Assembly (NCBI GenBank): GCA_019925105.1
Contig: JAHGAU010000006.1
Coordinates: 1,674,001-1,738,000 of the forward strand
Length of the DNA: 64,000 bases
Direction: 5' to 3'
Origin: Niebla homalea
Taxonomy: Eukaryota > Ascomycota > Lecanoromycetes > Lecanorales > Ramalinaceae
The notes beneath the pieces are model-generated. The model did not search any database. It saw only the letters and a list, made by a program, of their open reading frames with translations, and was not told the DNA's origin. Positions 58,666 to 64,000 of this stretch are shown here, piece by piece (position 1 is the first letter of the stretch; each line of letters begins with the position of its first letter). The position numbers and the translations under genes are program-made.

Positions 58666-58859
58666 TGTTATGCACCTGTTGGTAATAAGTAAATGCACTA
58701 TAAAAGTAAGTGGTAAGTATATGAATTATCATCTATATAAGTGCTATATAGGAGTAAATATGAGTATGCGCTAAGCACCGGGCATCCGCTATACCTTATT
58801 AAGCGTTAGTGCCCGCTGATAAGCCGATAAGCTCTTGGCAATGGCCTTTATATATAACA
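58666..58859 (-). repeat. Solo LTR of family B, inverted
   Basis: 194 bp, TGTTATGCACC...TATAACA, with target duplication ATATC at 58661-58665 and 58860-58864. No interior or second LTR adjoins it. Confidence 0.85.
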
Positions 58860-58881
58860 ATATCGATAATATTAAAGATCC

Positions 58882-60120
58882 TATTACGTGCAGTATGCAG
58901 ACAGGGTAAATCTTATTATGGTTTACGGTACTAGCGAGTATGGTAGCTTAACGTCTTAATATATATACCTATATAATTAACAATACCGTTTATAATTATA
59001 ATCCAGGTAATTATTACTTTACCCTTAATATTTATACTTCGTTTTTTTCCTTAATAAATAATAGTAATAATTAAGTTTCAATTCTACTTATATCGTTATA
59101 TATATAAGGGATTATGGATATACCCTTACCGATTATTATTATTGATACCGGCAGATTATAATACGTAGAGTATTTCACTTTATAAACTACAACTTCTTAG
59201 TACCCTTTAGCTTAACGGGCCGTAACTATACCTGGCTTAATGAACCAGTGGATAATACGCTCTCCTTTTAGTAGCGGCTTTTTACTTTCGAAGACCCGTA
59301 GATACGGTAGTTATTAATTATTAACTTAACCTCCGGACATTTAGTGCTTATAATGAGCAATAAAGACTTTATATTCATAAAGGTCGACAGGGACGTAAGT
59401 TAGGTATAACGGGTAAAGAAGGATACTTTAAATACACGTTATAAGGTCGGCATAAAGACCTTATTACTATACGTTACGAGGTTAGCATAAAGACCTATTA
59501 TTATACGTTTTACGGTCGGCATAAAGACCTTATTATATTTACTCGCTTTACAATCGGTATAAAGGCTATATAGGGAGCAAATACTTTACTATAACACTTA
59601 CGGCTTTAGCTAGCCAACTAATAAAGCAAGAGTAAAGGACATAAGTAAGGTTATGGGATAAAGATTCCTTCGGTAAAACCATGGAGATCACGTTTTTAAA
59701 CGATTCAGCTTAAATTCAATCGCTTAAAGTCCATAATTATTTCCCGGGTTGCGGTCTTATTCGGTTCTCGTTAACTTTACCGTTTAACCTACCTTATTAT
59801 TCAATAACTATATATTTAAATAACGTTATCTAAGTACTTAGGGCTTATTTTAAGCCATTTTTACCACCGAGAGCATTAATAATAATAATATTATATAATG
59901 GATATTATAATATAAGCATTAGCTTTTTCTCTTTTTATAGGTATTTATTACGTATAGGATATAGATAAGGTAAATCTTATTATAATTTATAGTATTAACG
60001 AGTATAATAGCCTAGCGTTTTGGTATACGTATCCATATAATTAATAATACCGTTTATAGTTGCAATCCAGGCAGTTACCACTCCACCCTTAATACCTGCA
60101 CTTCGTCTTTTTCCCTGACA
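58882..60120 (+). mobile_element. Small non-autonomous LTR element (family C)
   Basis: 1,239 bp with 175-bp LTRs at 58882-59056 and 59946-60120 and target duplication GATCC at 58877-58881 and 60121-60125. The LTR sequence differs from families A and B, yet the interior has the shared block near 59682-59800 (core ATTTCCCGGG followed by AAATAACGTTAT). No pol motif. Confidence 0.87.
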
Positions 60121-60309
60121 GATCCCTTTAACGTTTAAGATAAGAAACCCTAGATTATTAACGGGTTTATAAATTATAGAAATTAATATTTTCTTTTATT
60201 TTTTTTAATTAATTTAAATATTATTAATTATTATTTAATTAATAAATATTTTATTTTTAAAGTTTATAAAATATTTTAAATTTCTTTTTTAGTTTTTTCC
60301 CGACCTAAG

Positions 60310-60460
60310 TGTAAGAGCCCTAGTAAAATGAATGGATAATATAAAGTATGAATTATGATCTATTTAAGTACATAGTGGTGAGCTATGTACAGTGAATGCG
60401 GGCGCCAAGCAATGCGGAACCCGTTCCGCGGCATAGGTCAGCTCTATTAAGTCCTTAACA
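60310..60460 (-). repeat. LTR of a fourth small family (D), inverted
   Basis: About 151 bp, TGTAAGAGCCC...CCTTAACA. Part of it (GCGCCAAGCAATGCGGAAC) resembles family A LTRs. No target duplication is found directly around it, so it is probably one end of an element whose other LTR I could not find. Confidence 0.5.
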
Positions 60461-61441
60461 ATTTATTACTTATAAAAAAGGCTTATGCCTTATAAGCAAT
60501 AATAACAATAAAGATATATATATTAAGGGGTTCCGGGGGCTTATATAAGCTTATTTTAGCGCCGAGTATACGCAGGGGTGATAATATAAGGTGGTTATTG
60601 GTAAGCAATGCATAATAAAGTGAGGAAGTTAAAAAAATCGCCCCAGGCAGTTGTCGTAATCGCACCCGGAAAATAATCGTAATTTTTCAATTTTTTTAAG
60701 CTTGAATCGCTTAAAAACGATATCTCCAAGGTATTGCCGGGTTAGGTATTAACGGATTATCCATAATCCGTACCGTGGATAGCTCCGTGTTAAAGGTATT
60801 AATATAATACATTACGGAAGGGGAATTTATTAAAGTAAATACGGTATTAACTCTTAATTATTAAGTATAATCTATATAATGATTAAATATAGCGTTACTG
60901 ATTTATAAATACGGGTATTAACTTAAATATTAAAGTAAATATCATAAATGCGACGTTACGGCCTTACTCCAGTATTATCGCAGGTAATTTAAGAATAAGT
61001 TCTTTAAGGACTATAGTAAACCCTACGAAAGGTGCTTTACCTTCGTTATTATTATTATCTTTAGTATTACCGTCAATGTAATATAACTGCTCCTCCTCTT
61101 TTTTAATATACTAATAAGGACCTCCCTTCTAAGGGCGTAGATTTAACCTATATTTCTCCTCCTTTTTAAAGTTGCGGTAAGGGTATTAACATCTGTAAAT
61201 TTGTGAACCAGCATATAAGCATTCCGAATATAAGCGAGCAGATTAAGTAGGTTAAGTTTATATCTTTTTTCACTAGGCCTTTAAGCGTTCACGAGTATCC
61301 GGCTTACTTATAAATTTCCCACTTACTTATGAGTTTTTTTACTTAACGTTTTTTTAATTAAATTACTCTTTTTAATTACCCCCCCCCTTAAGGATAAATT
61401 ATTAATTATTAAGATAATCTTTAATTAAAATAACCGAATCT
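60461..61441. other. Interior of presumed family D element and degraded DNA
   Basis: Includes the shared subterminal block in reverse orientation near 60650-60760 (AAATCGCTT/AAAAACGAT-like sequence). No coding features. Confidence 0.4.
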
Positions 61442-64000
61442 TGTTATGCACCTGTTGATGATAAGTAAATGCACTGTAAAAGTGGGTTGTCACGAGAAAT
61501 GCGGTATGCATAAAGTGAGTGGGTGTAATATGTATGAATGATGAGTAGCTATCTAGCTATGAAGGTGGGAAATATAAGTGTGCGCGCCAAGTACCGGAAC
61601 AAGGTAAGCCCGCTCCGTGCCAAGGGATCCTCCCAAGGTCCATACCGTAACAACATACCTATAAAAAAGAGAAAAAAGCGACCTCTTTATTATAGTATAT
61701 TTATTATAAAATATCATGGATTTTAATAGCCTCGGTAATAAAGGTAATTAAGAGCAAGCCTTAAGTATATAGATAACGTTATTTATATATATAGTTATTA
61801 AGAATTAAAGGCCGCTAAAACCGTATATAAAAAAAAAAAAGGAAAATCCGAAAAACCGTATAAGCCGAGTAATTATCATAATCTACCCGGGAACTAATTA
61901 TGGATTTAAGGATTACGATTAAGCTAAATCGCTTAAAAACGTAATCTCCGAGGTATTCCCGTAATCGTATATTCATTATTAGTTATTAAGTAATTTTTTA
62001 TAGAACGAGCACATTTTATCGTATATATAGGCTTATTCATTAAGATCCTTATCTCTTAAGAAGTTATAATAATGCCTTTTATAATTAATATAAATAATCT
62101 ATTTAAAATAACTTAATTTAAATATATTAATATAACCGAGTCTCGTAAGTAAAAATGGTATTATATGCTTAAATATACGTTATAATTATCGTTTAAACGT
62201 TTTAAGCCTTACGGTAAGACTCCCGTCTTTCTTTATTGCTTTTATATATATCCTGGATAAAGAGTTATTTTTGGCTTAAAGCTTTTATTTTAATAACGGC
62301 TTTTACTTTAAGGATTTTGGGGTAAACTTTTAAGGTAAAGGTAAGCAAATAGATAGCTTCGTTTACGATAATAACGGAGCAGGTAATTTAATTAATAAGG
62401 ATAGATTTAAGGGTGGTATATTTAATTTAAGTATAAATTTATTAAGGAGGTCTTTAAGTATTATAGGTAATAACATTTTTAATAATAATACTTTAGAGGA
62501 GGGTGTTAACTTTAATAAAGTAAAAGATTTAAGAGGTATAAATTTTATATAGAGGTTATGAATTGTGAGGTAGGATTTAAATAAGAAGCAGCTGACTCAT
62601 AATGAGTTTACTATTGAAAATATTGGTAATAAAGTCCTGGATCTTATAGGTAAGGTTTAAGGTATAAGCGATCCAATCGATTTAAGAGCTGAAGAATATA
62701 ATAATAATAAGGATGATAATATAATCGAGCCAGCTAAAGCTATTAATATAATAGATAAAAGTATAACGGCTTAACAGGTATCCTACTGAAAGGATCCGCT
62801 TTATTAATGGTAAGGGATTAAGTAAATAAGCTATAATATAGTCATACTGATTACAGCGCAATAAAGGTTATACTCAATCTATATTAAAAGCTTAGATGAC
62901 TGAGCTATTGCTACCATTTATTACGAGAAATGCGGTATGTATAAAGTGAGTGGGTATAATATATATAAATGATGAGTAATTATCTAGCTATAAAGGTGGG
63001 AAATATGAGTGTGCGCGCCAAGTACCGGAACAAGGTAAGCCCGCTCCGTGCCAAGGGATCCTCCCAAGGTCCATACCGTGATATGGGTGGTAAGTATATA
63101 AATGATGATCCATATAAGTGCTATGCAGGAGTAAGTATAAGTATGCGCCAAGCACCGGGCATCCGCTATGCCCCTTTAGGCCTTAGTGCCCGTAAAGGCC
63201 TTGGCAATAACCTTTATACATAATAAATGCACTAAAAAAGGAAAAATGCTACGTTTACGTAACGACGGCGAGGTCGATGGCCTTATAAATAAAAGCGGCT
63301 CCGAGGCTAGAGAATAAATATATCCAGCGCCGAGGAGGTTAAAGAAGTGAAAACAATACGTGGTGGCGGCGCATTAAAAGGGTATAGTAACCAGTTAAAA
63401 ACCGAAAAACCATAAGCCGGGCAGTTATCGCGATCTTACCCGGGAAATAGTTATGGATCTAAGTGTTTTTTAAGAGCTAAATCGCTTAAATCCGTAATAT
63501 CCGTGGTTTAACCGGGTAAGTATCCCTTCAAGCTCTTGGTAGCCGTGGTCCGAGTATTACGTTTTAACTTTCAGTACGGCTTATTTAAGCCGGTAATATA
63601 TATAAGTTAACTTATAATAAAAGCGGATCTCCTGGTTTATAGTGTTAACTTAATTATAAAGCGTAACTTTATAAGTAATATACGTTACTTTATTAAGTAC
63701 GTTTATGTTTACCGTGGGTATATACTTAAGCCTATTTTTACCATAATAAGGGGTAAGAGAAGTAGGTATAATTAAATATCCGTAAAGGTAAGAAACCTCC
63801 GTAGTTTTGCGGTATTTTCCGTAATAATATTGGCCAGAGGCTTTTTTTAAGGTAAAGGTAATGGCTTTTAAAGTAATAATAATAAAGCAAATTTACGGTA
63901 AAGGTCTTTAAGTATTATAGTAGGAAGGACCCTTAATAATAATACTTTAAAGGAGGGTAAGGGTTTAATGAAAGATTTAAGAGGTATAAATCTTATATAG
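61442..64000 (-). mobile_element. Family B LTR element (copy 2), inverted, cut by window end and by a nested family A element
   Basis: The family B LTR is split: 61442-61487 and 63089-63225, the gap being element A2. Beyond 63225 the interior continues in reverse orientation, matching copy 1 (GCTACG...ACGACGGCGAGG near 63249-63272; shared block near 63400-63520). The second LTR is beyond the window. Confidence 0.8.
61488..63083 (-). mobile_element. Family A LTR element (copy 2), nested in a family B LTR
   Basis: 1,596 bp in reverse orientation, LTRs at about 61488-61650 and 62921-63083, target duplication TGGGT at 61483-61487 and 63084-63088. About 440 bp shorter than copy 1, so internally deleted. 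The shared block is at about 61850-61960. LTRs are less mutated than those of copy 1, suggesting a later insertion. Confidence 0.87.

Noticed and set aside
61538..63223. Two similar plus-strand frames starting MMS.YLA.KVGN
   Set aside because: They read the two LTRs of element A2; the second runs on into the family B LTR.
1..64000. tRNA, rRNA or CRISPR features
   Set aside because: I looked for B-box-like GGTTCRANTCC, rRNA-like blocks and regularly spaced short repeats and found none convincing; a tRNAscan or covariance search was not possible.
38640..64000. Mitochondrial origin or centromere as cause of the AT-richness
   Set aside because: The block is made of nuclear transposon relics with transition-only LTR differences; RIP explains it. 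A centromere cannot be excluded but nothing here shows one.

Overview
The window reads as nuclear DNA of a filamentous ascomycete, most likely a dothideomycete (inference from gene content and gene style). Genes have short GT-AG introns of about 42-111 nt, and encode conserved fungal proteins: MOT1, an Ark1/Prk1 kinase, MED10, ribosomal protein uL13, GRR1 and the vacuolar protease PFF1. Two compositionally different halves meet at about 38.64 kb: a balanced-GC gene region (1-38.6 kb) and an extremely AT-rich, gene-free block (38.64-64 kb) made of transposons degraded by C-to-T/G-to-A mutation, the signature of repeat-induced point mutation (RIP).

Gene half. Conserved genes: MOT1 5' end (minus, 1-451), ARK1/PRK1 (1694-5000), MED10 (5206-5809), a LIM protein (19632-20825, minus), a MAPEG membrane protein (21419-21937, minus), RPL16/uL13 (22291-23234, five exons), an acyl-CoA synthetase-like ligase (23689-25610), GRR1 (26750-28733), PFF1 (29564-32437), and a divergent pair of a DUF7580-type protein (33261-35148, minus) and a C2H2 plus GATA finger protein (35502-38531). 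Between 6.4 and 19 kb lies a softer stretch of lineage-specific genes. It holds a BTB-like protein with a CCHC knuckle, two relatives of its BTB-like part that carry in-frame stop codons in the same place, a further ORF with one internal stop, a cysteine-rich protein, and three genes interrupted by apparent one-base deletions in or beside short homopolymers (either pseudogenes or consensus errors).

Repeat half. A 15.5-kb Ty3/gypsy chromovirus occupies 38961-54448 (333-bp LTRs, CCTTT target duplication; remnants of gag knuckle, RT, RNase H, integrase, chromodomain). It is split by a LINE (about 44.55-50.19 kb) between RNase H and integrase, and by a 2.0-kb LTR element with a gag relic only (41774-43805, GTTTC duplication) inside RT. 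To its right lie several small non-autonomous LTR elements of at least three LTR families (55481-56907; 58882-60120; 61488-63083 nested in a larger copy running off the window) and two solo LTRs, nearly all with intact 5-bp target duplications.

Most interesting signal: in all five LTR pairs that can be delimited, the RIP-type mutations sit on the inner side of each LTR, while the outermost roughly 50-100 bp at both element ends stay nearly unmutated. The partner LTR is an internal control. The small elements with different LTRs also share one subterminal internal block.
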